From Chrysoperla carnea (lineage: Eukaryota > Arthropoda > Insecta > Neuroptera > Chrysopidae): 64,000 nucleotides of DNA. Both the position numbers and the translations under genes were made by a program. The DNA is taken from contig NC_058339.1 in the NCBI RefSeq assembly GCF_905475395.1, positions 9,432,001 through 9,496,000 of the forward strand, read 5' to 3'. Positions 11,800 to 22,835 of the stretch are shown in pieces; the stretch's first letter is position 1; every line of letters begins with the position of its first letter. The notes under the pieces were generated by a model that was not told the origin of the DNA, did not search any database, and saw only the letters and a list, made by a program, of their open reading frames with translations.

Positions 11800-12275
11800 C
11801 AGACTTACACTTAAAACATAATCCGTTTTTTATTCACAATTGTATTTGTATTTGTATGTTCATTTAACAAGATTTAAAACGACAAATATATTTACAATTT
11901 CTTTATTAAATATTTTTCTCTTTTACTGAATGAATTAAACATGAATTCTTTTTTTTACCTCTTAGATTCTCTAAAGGAATTTATCTATAAATAAGACAGA
12001 AAGTTCTTGAAAAAATGAAGATGAAATGACTTCTTATTTAAACATAATGGTTTTTATATCCAAAAAATACTTTAATTCAAATTTTAAACATAGATAGATG
12101 ATTTTACCATTAAATGGATCGGAACATGAACAACAATTAGGGCACATTAGCCGATGTCACTATGGGTGTCAGACTGATACAGATTGCAAGTGATATCCAC
12201 AATACTTCTGGCGAATAGTATTATTTAACACTGTAATGTCACTGAAGCTACTAATGACATGCCAGCAATATTTAT
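11800..12275. other. Gene-free stretch
   Basis: AT-rich sequence downstream of the small ORF at 12276-12512. I see no repeat copy or RNA gene in it. Confidence 0.4.
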
Positions 12276-12512
12276 TTAAATGACAAAATAGGTTAAGGAT
12301 AATAAAGTGGCGAGCAGTGTGACAACAAACACAGCGATTACAAATACCCTATGCTGAATAGGATCGTAGTTTAATAATGCGTATTGATAAACGTCCCAAA
12401 AGTCATAGCGGGAAAAACAAGTATCATGGCGACATCTGCAATGTAAGTTCAACTCGACAGTTGGCGATGGCGCCAAAGTTTTTATACCATACAGTATTGT
12501 AAATAACGCCAT
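12276..12512 (-). CDS. Hypothetical 78-residue tail-anchored protein (weak)
   Basis: The frame has a true ATG and a stop. The first 55 residues are soluble, with a small cysteine cluster (HCRCRHDTC). The last 23 form a clear hydrophobic segment (VFVIAVFVVTLLATLLSL) that ends at the C-terminus, as in a tail-anchored protein. Codon use is less AT-biased than the background and no repeat family overlaps it. A TATATAA stretch lies about 25 bp upstream. A CATAGG|GTATTT donor-like site before the hydrophobic part means the frame might be a 5' exon instead. I do not recognise the family. Transcript data would be decisive. Confidence 0.35.
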   Translation of the reverse strand: MALFTILYGIKTLAPSPTVELNLHCRCRHDTCFSRYDFWDVYQYALLNYDPIQHRVFVIAVFVVTLLATLLSLTYFVI

Positions 12513-13082
12513 AGTTATTGATCTTACGACATTATTATATAGAGTATTATCAGATATTTTTTAAGTATCTATCCCTATACCATACCAGCATTGTTATAAA
12601 CGCCATGCATTTCTTATCGTGTAGGTAAAATTAGTCTTCCAAGAACTACTAAGCCGATACCGTCACTGAGACCGAGCCTCGACCTCCGCAACTAACGTTT
12701 TCTTTGAGAGGTAATTTCACAATACACAAGTTTAAAGCGCATGACAAACATTACTGATATTGATTGTAGGTGATATGGACGTGCAAATAATTCCGCCTTT
12801 AATTTTTTATAAACTCTATTTCTGTTTAATAGAAGAAACGAGTTCTATGAAATAGGAAATATACTGAATTGTATTTAATCTGGCAAATGTACTTTTTTCT
12901 ATTTACTTCATGTTATTGAATTGAAATTAAAAGTTTTCTAGACTTTTGTATAACAAATATGTTGAAACATTCTTTACGAAATTAAAGACGGTAGTTCTAG
13001 AATACCGATGTACCGATTATTGAGTGTATCGGAAACCATTATATTTTTTTATTGAAAAACAGAAAACAGTATTTTTTATCTA
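12513..13082. other. Gene-free stretch
   Basis: Apparently single-copy sequence upstream of the small ORF, with a GC-richer patch near 12655-12710. Nothing else seen. Confidence 0.4.
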
Positions 13083-13260
13083 TATATATATAAATATGGA
13101 TGTTGACTGATCGATCAACGCACAGCTAAAACCGCTGGGTTTAGAAGCCTGAAATTTTGTACACACGTTCCTTAAGTAACATAAGTGAGCACTAAAAAGG
13201 GGTTTTTGGAAATTCATCCCCTAAAGATGTGAATTTTGTATATGGGAACTGCATGTTAAT
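13083..13260 (+). repeat. R2 repeat, 5' end only
   Basis: Carries the ATAAATATGG start, the TGATCGATCA motif and the AGAAGCCTGAAATTTTG patch of family R2, but none of the downstream modules. Confidence 0.6.
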
Positions 13261-13481
13261 AATTTTATAGACAAATATAAATCAACGTATGTTATAATGT
13301 AACCAAAGTTTCTTTGATATACAATATTTACAATATGCAAAAAATAATCATTCTTCTCACAAGTGGTATGTTAAAAATGGTAAGTACAAGTATTGCCATC
13401 TGGTAGTCTAAATCGGGACGACTGAAAACGGATCCACTTCCTGTTTTAATTAGTACGAATAATCGCCATTTGGAGGGGTTG

Positions 13482-14089
13482 GAATGGTATGGTATGGTAT
13501 GGAGGTTAGCGGGCCATGCTCGAGCATCGCGCCTCGAAGCAATGGTTCAGAGCACCTAGCCAAATAGACCCTTATACTCTATCCCCGCTACGCTCTTCAG
13601 TGGCTATTATAACCAACTGATGTACTGAAACCCAGGATGTGTCTAGCACTGAGTTTCCTAATTTTTTCTGGTTCGACTATGGCCGGACCAAACCATTTCC
13701 TTCGCAGCTGTATGAGCGCCGGACAGTAACAGAGAAAGTGGATCGATGTTTCTTCTGAATTTTCTCCGCATCTGTCACACGCGGGAGATTGTCATTTTCC
13801 AATCTGATGTTGGAACTTGTTCAGGTTATCATGCCCTGTGAGTAACTCTACGATGACTCTAATATCAGCTCTGTTTAGTTTCAAGATCTCCTCGGCTCTG
13901 TTACCGAGCGAGTTTCCTTCACCCAACAGGCTTTTCACGATTCGCTCGTGAGTTGTAGTCCCTCCCTCGTAGTTGGTCCATGCCTTTAATTGTTGGTTTT
14001 TCAGATTATCTCCTAATCTGTTAAGACCTTCTTGGTATAGCATCCTCGCAAGCTTTTCTTGAGTGGGAGCCATGGTGGTTCCCAGTTTA
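13482..14089 (-). mobile_element. Non-LTR retrotransposon, 5'-truncated copy 2
   Basis: The insertion is flanked by a perfect 14-bp target-site duplication, ATTTGGAGGGGTTG (13468-13481 and 14090-14103). On the minus strand the frame 14133-13792 covers a conserved helical stretch (PTQEKLARM...LNRLGDNLKNQQLKAW) and the LLTGHDNLNK motif. A stop then interrupts it before the cysteine cluster seen in copy 1, so it is dead. The 3' end is (CCATA)n, not poly(A). The element is 5'-truncated, typical of target-primed reverse transcription. Confidence 0.9.
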
Positions 14090-14103
14090 ATTTGGAGGGG
14101 TTG

Positions 14104-14824
14104 TAACTCCCAGTAATCAATAGTTATATCCATCTTATTTTAATAAATATCGTATTCCGTCTTCAATTCTTTTATTCGATTCAGACTTAAAAACATATAA
14201 ATAAGATAAATAAATAGGAAAAAATAATTTAAGATTTACTTAATATAAGAATATATAAACATTTTAACTGTTTTTTGCTACTTAAATCACTTTCAACTAA
14301 CATTGATTTAAGCATAATATAAATATTTATTTATATAACTTTCTGAGAAGTTGAATATTCTGTTATCATCAAAGGTGAAGTTATGAAATGAAAACACACC
14401 TGGCCAAAGAACTGCATTACAACATTGTTACTTCTTGCTTTAGCTGGGTACATATTTTAAAAAATAAGAGATAAATGATGTTACCATTGGGAAGAAGTGT
14501 TCAACCATCCTCAGACTGACTAAGTGCATTTTGTATGTACCTCTTCTCCTACATTGTTAGTGGATAAAAAAGAATCTGTCTGCATTTTAAAATACGTTTT
14601 CTCCACGCACTAGCACACAAATATATTCAATTATACATCTGTGGTCGCCGTAGGTTTGTTTTTATCTACACCCAACTATGCTTGGAGGTTGTAATTCAAT
14701 AGAGGAACTCATGTGTTTTAAATCCAGATATAAAAAAAGGAAATCATTTGAGCTAACACCTCTTTGAACACTATACCTTTGTTGTAGCTATTACCGAAGT
14801 TGTCTGATGTCGAATTTGCCATAT
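14104..14824. other. Gene-free stretch
   Basis: AT-rich; no repeat shared with the rest of the window and no gene recognised. Confidence 0.4.
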
Positions 14825-15420
14825 CTATCTATATAAGAATGGAAGCTGACTGATCTATCAACTCACAGTTGAAACCGCTGTGTCTAGAAGCCTGACATTT
14901 GGTACACACACAAATTTTGTGGACGGGGTAATTATGATCCAAAAAGTATAAAAATCAGGTTAATTTAATGATTGGATGCAGAGTTTCTGAGATATCGCAA
15001 TATTTCGATTGATTTTTGCCCGTACCTCAAAAACTATTCGACCAGTCAACAAATACACCCGATTTTTGTACTTTTTGGGTCAAAATTACCTTACATACTG
15101 AGTTTTTTCGAAATTGGAAAAAAAAATTATCGATTTATTGCAATTTTTCTAAGGGATACCCCTTTGAAAAAATCGAGAAAATCGGAAAATTATTATTTTG
15201 AAATTTGATAAAATTCAGTGGATGGGATAATTTTGATCCAAAAAGTATAAAAATTCGGTTAATTTAATGATTGGATGCAGAACTTCTGAGATATCGCAAT
15301 ATTTGGGTCGATTTTAGCCCGTACTTCAAAAACTATTGAACCAGTCAACAAATGCACCCGATTTTTATACTTTTTGGGTCAAAATTACCTTATATACTGA
15401 GTTTTATCGACCCGAAATTT
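14825..15420 (+). repeat. R2 repeat, full copy (plus)
   Basis: Begins at TATCTATCTATATAAGAATGG and carries two tandem GATATCGCAATATT / CTTTTTGGGTCAAAATTACC modules. The small open frames inside are by-products of the repeat. Confidence 0.75.
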
Positions 15421-15754
15421 TAGAATATCTCTGCTAGAAAAATCTATAAAATGTATATATAATTATTTCTTATTAGAGTTATTTTAATAAATTGTCTTTG
15501 ACAATAAAGTTAAATATAAAATGCAGTTTAATCTTTTATCAATTGTATAATGTTAACAGAAAATTTACATAATTTATGAAAATAATTCTTTTTGCACTAT
15601 TAAACATTATTCAAGGAATAATAAAAAAGAGTAGTTTGTCCTGAATAAAATGATGGTATCGAGAAAAAAAAAAGTCCAGATGGTAGACGCCATTTGGAGA
15701 ACGTTTAAGACTTGCATATATGAATATTATCTAACAATAAATAGAGTTATATTA

Positions 15755-16145
15755 TTCGTTGTGTGCGTAGTCATGATAGGGACAATAAAATCGATGCCAC
15801 CGCTTCCAGTGAAAAATTTTGGCGATAAAGGAAGCTGTTATGACTAATTTGCAATTCTTTACATGTTAATGTTATAGAAAATGTCAAATTAAAATTATTG
15901 AAAAACACGAATTAATTAAACTTAATGCATTGAAATTGTGAAAATAAGAAATCAAATTGCACAAATATTATTTTTTAAATGTAAATTATCATAATTATTT
16001 ATTTAAATTTGTGAGACAATAATATTAAATTTTCAATGTAAGTCATAAATGCAATCCATACAATTATATATGCATCCATACAATTCTATAATTAAAGTAG
16101 TGTATCGTTACCATGGAAACGCCTCCAATAAAACTCACACACGGT
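15755..16145 (+). repeat. Dispersed repeat R4, copy 2
   Basis: Full-length copy of the family at 1322-1702. A 65-codon frame overlaps its start, but the other copies do not preserve that frame. Confidence 0.75.
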
Positions 16146-16792
16146 GCGAATACAGGGTGCTTGCAACATCGATATAAAGATTGAAGGAGGTTATACAACC
16201 AGGACCTTTTTGCAACTTGATCATATGATCTAGGGACCAAAAATATTGAATTTTTGGATTACCATATACTAAACCTCCTTAATAAATGATAAATATACAT
16301 CACTTAACAGTAACAAGTAAAGAACCCGTACACTTGTACGCTTAGATTCAGTAATTAGTAACATGTTAACTGTGTAAAGGAAACTCGATATATCAATCCC
16401 CTATTAAAATATAAAATTACAAATTTATTTCTTAGAAAGAATCCTCTTAAATCAATGTAAATTAATTATTAAATTTAAATGGGGGACGAATCGTACCCTA
16501 CACCGTTAACGTTCACACAAGCAGCGACCTTGAATTTTGTAAAATATATTACATTTTCAACAAAATAACACAAAATATCTAGCACAGTGCCATTTATATA
16601 TTATAGTTAATCGGCAGATATTAACAGAAATTTTGAGTTATTGGGCAAACAGGCAAACATAAGAGTTTGCTGAAGCAACAAACTCTAAAGCAAATTGCTT
16701 TAAAGTACAAATATGTAGTCAAGCAGCAATGACTGTTAGATTTGTGGAAATTTTGGGAGATAGTTTAGTGAGACAAATTACCACAACCAACA
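16146..16792. other. Gene-free stretch
   Basis: No gene, RNA or shared repeat recognised. Confidence 0.4.
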
Positions 16793-17101
16793 CAGTGGCG
16801 TAGCTATCGTAGAGCTAGGTGTAGTGCACCATGGTCCCGAAGCTCAGAGAGTTCCCTAAACATTGAAAGAAAAGGAGCAGCCAGTTCCCGAATCTAACAA
16901 CCCTCGAACCTGCTCATAAGAATTTTTTTTTTTTTTTTGGTATTAAATGAACATTAACAATAACAGAGCTCTTAAGACTTTCAACACATGCGGCAAGCGT
17001 CTTGCGAAATAGTACATCGTTGTTTGGAACGTGGAAAGACGCAGTAAAGGCCCGCTTTTTCCATATGTACCGGGGCCCCTGTCGATCTAGCTACGCCACT
17101 G
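16793..17101. mobile_element. hAT-like MITE
   Basis: A 309-bp element with inverted ends beginning CAGTGGCGTAGCTA, a typical hAT terminus. The 8 bp on either side (AACCAACA and ACCACACA) match only partly, so the target duplication is decayed or my border is off by a base. There is no transposase, and a T run near 16925-16940. Confidence 0.65.
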
Positions 17102-17841
17102 ACCACACATATTCAACTTATTGTGCTTCTTCAGGTTATCATCGACAATCAATCTCAACATATTTTGGCAAACAAGTACTTCAAATTTGACGAACGTCCC
17201 AAAAAAAATAGATTGGTATACTTTGTTTCAGATTTTTTATAATTCAAAGTTTTTGGTTATCAGAAAATTCGATAATGTTTTGATTGATCGGAATTTATAT
17301 TCTTCACAACACAAGTGTAATTTATTTCGAATAGCTTTGAATTGTTAAATTTCGAATAAATTTCTTTGTAAATAATTCTAACAATAAAATTAGGAGCAAA
17401 AATATATTTTAAAACAATTAAGGTACCACTACACGAAAAACAAACTTACATTTTGCAATTTTTTTCTAACTTTCATGGTGAAGTATCAGTTCAGCATGCT
17501 ATTAAAGTTTCTTTTAAATTTTAAAGTAACGATACCTTTTCCAGAAAGAAATGAAATTTTTTTTAAATATTCAGATATAAACCCACTAATATTTTGAAAA
17601 ATACAGGATCTAACCACAAAATGAAATAAGATTCGGCAAATTTAATAGCTTTTTGTAAGACAACATTACAAGTTTATTTCATAAAACGTATTATTTTGAA
17701 AACAGGCCAAATTTTTTGAACATGTCCTAGGACTGAAGAATTCCTTCACCTGATCTAAGTACGTTCAATGAAACTTTAAAATCACTTTAAAATTATGACG
17801 TTAATCACCATAAAACATAAAAAAGTATTTATACAATTAAT
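17102..17841. other. 3' flank of the alpha-tubulin gene
   Basis: AT-rich sequence downstream of the minus-strand tubulin gene. I did not find a canonical AATAAA close to its stop. No other gene seen. Confidence 0.4.
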
Positions 17842-19709
17842 CTAATAAGCTTCTTCGTAATCCAAAAGTAAATAGCTCATATTCTCTCTGGCATCCAAAA
17901 AATTATAATACTCCATCCCTTCCGCAAAATACCAATGTAAAAACGCACGACGTTCGAACATTTTATCAAAATTTTTTTGTATATTCTTCCAAACACTTGA
18001 AATACTTGTCGTATTTGAAACCGCACAACATGATTTAGTAATATGTGCCAAATCACCGCTTTCAATACAATGCGGTGGACTACAATTGTAGCCAACTTTA
18101 AAGCCCATTTGACACCAATTCGCAAAATGTATATTACGTGTTACTTTTAAACGATTCACTGTATTATTAATATCTGGTATCGTACAATCACCACGATACA
18201 ATAAACAACATGCCATAAATTTGCCTTTCCACGGTTTATGTTGTATAAATTGATGACGTCTATCAAAACATTGCAAAGTGAGTTCATCAAGTCGATTTCT
18301 ATCGTACGGATATTTTTCCCATGTCATTAATGGTGAATATGAGATGGCTGGAAAATGTAATCGTGGAAATGGTACCAAATTTGTTTGAAATTCATCTAAT
18401 TTAATTTTTAATAAACCTTCAAAACGAATTGAGGCTGTTATCGCTGAAACAGCTTGTGCAATTAAACGATTTATATTTTGATAACGCGCATTTGTAATAT
18501 ATAGTTTTCGTTGGCAAATATTATACAGTGCCTCATTGTCCATCATGATGCAACAATCAAGACAATCCATTGTATGATGTGTTGTTAACAAGGCGTTGTA
18601 TGGTTCGACCATGATACTTGATAAATGTTCCGAGGGATTTATTTCAAATGCTATTCGTGTCTTTTTACAAAATTCGCTATATAAATAATCCAATATTAAT
18701 GTCATCAAACCTGAATCAAATAATTCATTTCAATTAGTTCCATTTGGAATTTGATGAAACTCGGTGAATGGGGTAATTTTGATCCAAAAAAAGTATAAAA
18801 ATCAGGTTAATTTAATGATTGAATGCAGAGTTTCTGAGATATCGCAATATTTTGATCGATTTTAGTCCGTATCTCAAAAACTATTTGATCAGTCAATAAA
18901 TGCACCCGATTTTTGGACTTTTTGGGTCAAAATTACCTTATATACTAAGTTTTATCGAAATTGGAGGTAAAACAAATTTTCCGATTTTATTGCAAGGATG
19001 GATAAGTGAGATCCTTATTCCTTCCTTCGTGAGATTCTTTGCAAGGAAGTGAGATCTTTTCTTACAAAAGGAAGGCTATAACGTGATATGAGGCTATAAA
19101 TTTTCCAGCAAAGCGGGCGGGTATCTGCAAGTCAATCTCCTTAGAGAAGACCTTATATACTATCTCCTGTACTAATATGAGTTTTGCGTCAAATAAATGT
19201 CATCATTTTCCATTACGATAATTCCATACGATGGTTAAATTCGTTATAATTTCTTCGCTCGTACCTGAACCTGTTCCGCCATTGCAACTGTTGTAGATAA
19301 TAAAAGCTTGACAATTCTCATACACTTCTAACATTTTCCGTATATTATTTTTAATAACATTCATTGCTGCATGTCCAACAGTAAATCGTCCTCGTGCAAA
19401 ATTACTCGCAGCATCTTCTTTACCTATAGCCAAAGCATGTTTTTTCGAGAATAATCGACGAGTATGACCCATTTGTATTTCTTCAATAACGGATGGCTCT
19501 AAATCAATTAACAATGCTCTGGGTACATATTGACCAGCCCCGGTTTCTTCGAAAAATGGAAACGAATTTTGACTAAAAAGTTTACGAATTGGACCTTGTT
19601 GTCCATCTGGTTTAATTCCATGTTCCAAACAAAATAATTCCCAGCAAGCTAAACCAATTTGTAATCCCGCCTGGCCAACATGTATACTTAAAATTTCACG
19701 TTTATCCAT
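17842..19709 (-). CDS. Divergent alpha-tubulin lacking the acidic C-terminal tail
   Basis: Exon 1 is 19709-19265 and exon 2 is 18710-17842, giving 437 residues. The intron has a GTACGA donor and ATTCAG acceptor, is in phase 1, and splits the Gly codon after GGTGS. Alpha-tubulins polymerise with beta-tubulin into microtubules and bind GTP at a non-exchangeable site. Visible hallmarks are HVGQAG near the N-terminus, ETGAG, a GTP loop GGTGSG (143-148 or so), VEPYN, EFQTNL with the catalytic Glu at about 255, KFMACCLLYRGD and RRAFLHWY. Odd points: the first Gly of the usual GGGTGSG is Asn; the K40 acetylation loop is two residues shorter and rewritten; the N-terminus is MDKREI; and the protein stops at DYEEAY, so the Glu-rich tail of about 13 residues is gone. 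All splice and reading-frame features are intact, so it is probably functional, perhaps a tissue-specific isotype. The intron holds an R2 repeat. Confidence 0.93.
18745..18985 (+). repeat. R2 repeat inside the tubulin intron
   Basis: One module of family R2 lies wholly within the 554-bp intron, antisense to the gene. It leaves the splice sites untouched. Confidence 0.75.
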
Positions 19710-19863
19710 AAATAAGTTGTATGCGCGTTACTTAAGGTATATTTATCATAATGAAATTTTTTTTATTTTTTTAAATTTTTTTTATCGATACATTTCAAAG
19801 TTTGCAATCATTGTCATGGTAACGGATTTAATAATGACATTTCTAAATTGTTAACTTTACCCT

Positions 19864-20102
19864 TGGTAGAATCAGACAAGGTATGCTCTTATGAAAGGCA
19901 GGAGTAGGATGGGTACATTCTCTTACTCTCTCACACGGTACCCAGTCACCGCCATGTTGCTTATGTCATATTTTTGAGAGTAAATATGTAACAAAAATTA
20001 TTAAACAAATAAATCAACTTGACAGTTCGAATGTAAACAAACAATCATTCCTCCACCCTATGGCTACCTGAACAAAGAGCATACCTTGTCTGATTCTACC
20101 AA
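19864..20102. mobile_element. Short MITE with perfect 28-bp inverted ends
   Basis: The ends start TTGGTAGAATCAGACAAGG and are perfect inverted repeats over 28 bp, enclosing about 183 bp of non-coding sequence. No clear target duplication is visible, so the superfamily is open. It lies 155 bp upstream of the tubulin start codon, between that gene and the divergent ORF at 20860. Confidence 0.8.
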
Positions 20103-20414
20103 CTTTTTCTTACACTAAATAAGTTCAGTATCACATACTAAAGGTAGATTCACAAAATCCTTACAAATTTAGAATGACGGAAGTACCGTGCACTTTAAGC
20201 CAAAAACTTTTGATGTAATTGGATAATTAAATTTCTTATTTTTTCTGTTATATATTGATCACTTACCGTTAACAACTTATACGACTATTACGATTTATTT
20301 ATTGATTCTTTGACCGATAACTCTTCTAATAATTGCTGCGTTATTGCTCTTTGGCTGATATAACTTTATCGCTCATCGCTATACCGTTATGCGTGTAGGG
20401 ACGACTACACATGC

Positions 20415-20760
20415 ATGAATTCAAGGTTAATTGACTGCAGAACTCTTGACTTCCTAAATAACCTTAAAAAGACGAACGAAAAAGTTATTCAGAAAATTTT
20501 GATTTTGGCCTTATTTCTGAGATAATTAACCAAATCATTTAATAAATTTATCCAATGACAGAGAAATTATCCCACCCAGTCACGATAAAGACATTCTATT
20601 TCGAAGTGTTTTGTCATTAGATAAATTTATTAATTGATTTCGTTAATCTTCTCGGAAATTAGCTCTCAGATCAAAATTTGGTAAAGAGCTATTTCGTTCG
20701 TCTTTATAAGCTTATTTAGGAAGTTAAGAGTTCTGCAGTCAATTATAAAACACTTTGTAC
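20415..20760. repeat. Fold-back repeat R6, copy 2
   Basis: Same arms as 8655-8945 (CTGCAGAACTCTTGACTTCC... and its complement) with a longer centre. The arms diverge by indels. Confidence 0.65.
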
Positions 20761-20859
20761 ATGTATCAATTATGTAACACCTTGTAGATTGCTCTTTATA
20801 TATCAAGGGAAACAATTTCTGTGGTTACTATTTTGACATGTGATTCGAAAATTTTGATA

Positions 20860-21195
20860 ATGGAAAAGTATAGCAATTACAAAAATGATGAAAAACTGAG
20901 AAATGAAGCAAGTGCACAAAGAATTTTAAAAAATCTAGTATTATATACTGAAATAAAAAATAAATCGATAACAGGAATCGAAACGGAAGCAACACTAGAT
21001 TGTTGTGGAATTAGTTCACATACCACTGATATCACAGCAGAGGAGGAAGTCAAGGATTTAGAACCAACAACATCAAATCAAATTTATGGTTTTAAGTTGC
21101 ATGATGTACAACCACATCGAAAACATCCATTAGTCGAAAGTTATCATACGAAACAAATGGTTTGCTTAAGTCAGGTTCAAGCAATGCTTCGTTAA
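20860..21195 (+). CDS. Hypothetical 111-residue protein
   Basis: An ATG at 20860 opens 111 codons ending in TAA. The frame is also open 24 codons upstream, without another ATG. The protein is polar, with an acidic middle (ITAEEEVKDLE), and a basic/aromatic C-terminus (YGFKLHDVQPHRKHPLVESY). It has no membrane segment and no signal peptide. The A- and T-ending codons resemble those of the real genes at 54-60 kb, and no repeat overlaps it. It is divergent from the alpha-tubulin gene, so the two could share a promoter region. I do not recognise the family. Upstream exons are possible. Confidence 0.5.
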   Translation: MEKYSNYKNDEKLRNEASAQRILKNLVLYTEIKNKSITGIETEATLDCCGISSHTTDITAEEEVKDLEPTTSNQIYGFKLHDVQPHRKHPLVESYHTKQMVCLSQVQAMLR

Positions 21196-21729
21196 AAAAA
21201 AATTTTGTTTAATGTTTTTTAAATTTTAGAGATTACAATTCAAAAATGTACTAAACTAATATTTTGTTAATTTTAGCTGTAAAAGAATTCCAAAAACGTA
21301 ATATGTCGGCTTTAGGACTATGTATATTTTAAAAACTATCGGCTTATTCCTGCAAGCAATTTGATAGAAATCTTTTGAGAAAAATTTTTCTAGAACAGTA
21401 AAATTATTCTTGAAAATAGTTCTTATCTTAACAAAATATCTTGTTTAAAATTTTCTGTAAAACTGAACAACATCGACGTGGAGAAGTATACTTAAAAAAA
21501 CTCTTAACTTTAATAAAAGTTGAATATGTAATATAAACCAAGAATTTCATTTATTTATTTCAAAACAAAATATACAGTGTGTTTACTCAAAAGGATGAAT
21601 TGATCATTAAATTTTTTTTTATTACTTTAGTTGAAGAAATCCTACTTCACGTACCTACAAAGTGATATTGTTTTTTTGAAAAAATTTGGAATTTTACAAA
21701 ATGTGAATTTTTGTCCATGTATATTTATT
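21196..21729. other. Gene-free stretch
   Basis: AT-rich sequence 3' of the hypothetical ORF. An AATAAAAGT stretch near 21510 could serve as its poly(A) signal. Nothing else seen. Confidence 0.4.
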
Positions 21730-22195
21730 AACCGACTTCAAACAAAAACGGAGGAGGTTATCAATTCGATTGTTTTTTTTTTTTTTTTTTTTTTACCTCA
21801 GAACTTTTGACTGGGTGAACCGATATTGATGATTCTTTATCTGTTTGAAAGTTGGTGCTTTCCGTTTGGTCCCATTTCATTTTGGTCCAGTTCTGCAAAC
21901 GACATCTATGAGAAAATCATAAAAATCTGATATTTGCATTAAGTATGCACGACAAGAGGACGAATAACTCAATATCACTTCGATGACTCTTGTTTTAGTG
22001 ACAAATTAGTTAGTGTACTTCAGATTCACTAAAAATAACAAAATGAAAAAAAACTTTTAACAAAAAGAAAACCGACTTCAAAAGAAAAACTTTTCCAAAA
22101 TAAATTAAAATGCACTTAAAAGTAAAAAAATAACGATAATATAATGTACTTAAAATTATTGTTACTTTTGGAGTCGGTGTCAGCCAAGCTAATGT
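21730..22195 (+). repeat. Dispersed repeat R5, copy 2
   Basis: Starts AACCGACTTCAAACAAAAAC with GGAGGAGG and a long T run, and ends at GGAGTCGGTGTCAGCCAAG. It lacks the second hairpin arm seen at 4183-4262. Confidence 0.75.
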
Positions 22196-22689
22196 AGAAA
22201 ACACACATTTCATTACACCATGACACAATGACACTTCATTACACCATCTATGAGCATCATTTTGAACCATAAAGTAAAGATTTTTTGGAAAATTGTGAAC
22301 GAGTTAATCAAGACTATATCATTTCAAGACTATAACATTTTTAAACAAATTGAAAATTTTACCAGTGTACAGCAATCCTTATCTCGAAGCAGGGAGCAAG
22401 AGAAGTGGAGGCTATAGCATATCGTATACTTACAATCCAACAAACAAACACTTGAAAAAATGTTGTGTAGGAATTTCTAATAATCTTCTCAAATAATAAT
22501 ATATCAAGGTAAAACTTTTTCCTGGTATATAAATCTTTACGAATATAATACTTACTACATAATATTTCATAAAATAGGTCGCAAGATCATGCTGTTATCT
22601 ATTCTCGAATCTTCTATTTATTTTTTTATTATAAATATTTTAAATATTCATTTAAGAGAGAATTTTTTTCTCCTAGTTACATTACAGGT

Positions 22690-22835
22690 ACCGGAAGGAT
22701 CATTATCTTCATAGATAAATGATGTGTTTTATCCAGTTTTCAGATTCTGTTAATTCAGTTTTTTTATTACCATTAAAAAACGGCTCTACTAATTCTGCTG
22801 AAAACTCTTTCCGTTCTTAAATACGCGATTACGCG
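22690..22835 (+). repeat. Dispersed repeat R8, copy 1
   Basis: Aligns with 40875-41005 (shared GATGTGTTTTAT, TTTTCAGATTCTGTT, TTAAAAAACGGCTC). Two copies only; class unknown. Confidence 0.55.

Noticed and set aside
15650..15847. 65-codon frame with a hydrophobic segment
   Set aside because: More than half of it lies inside dispersed repeat R4. The other two copies do not keep the frame.
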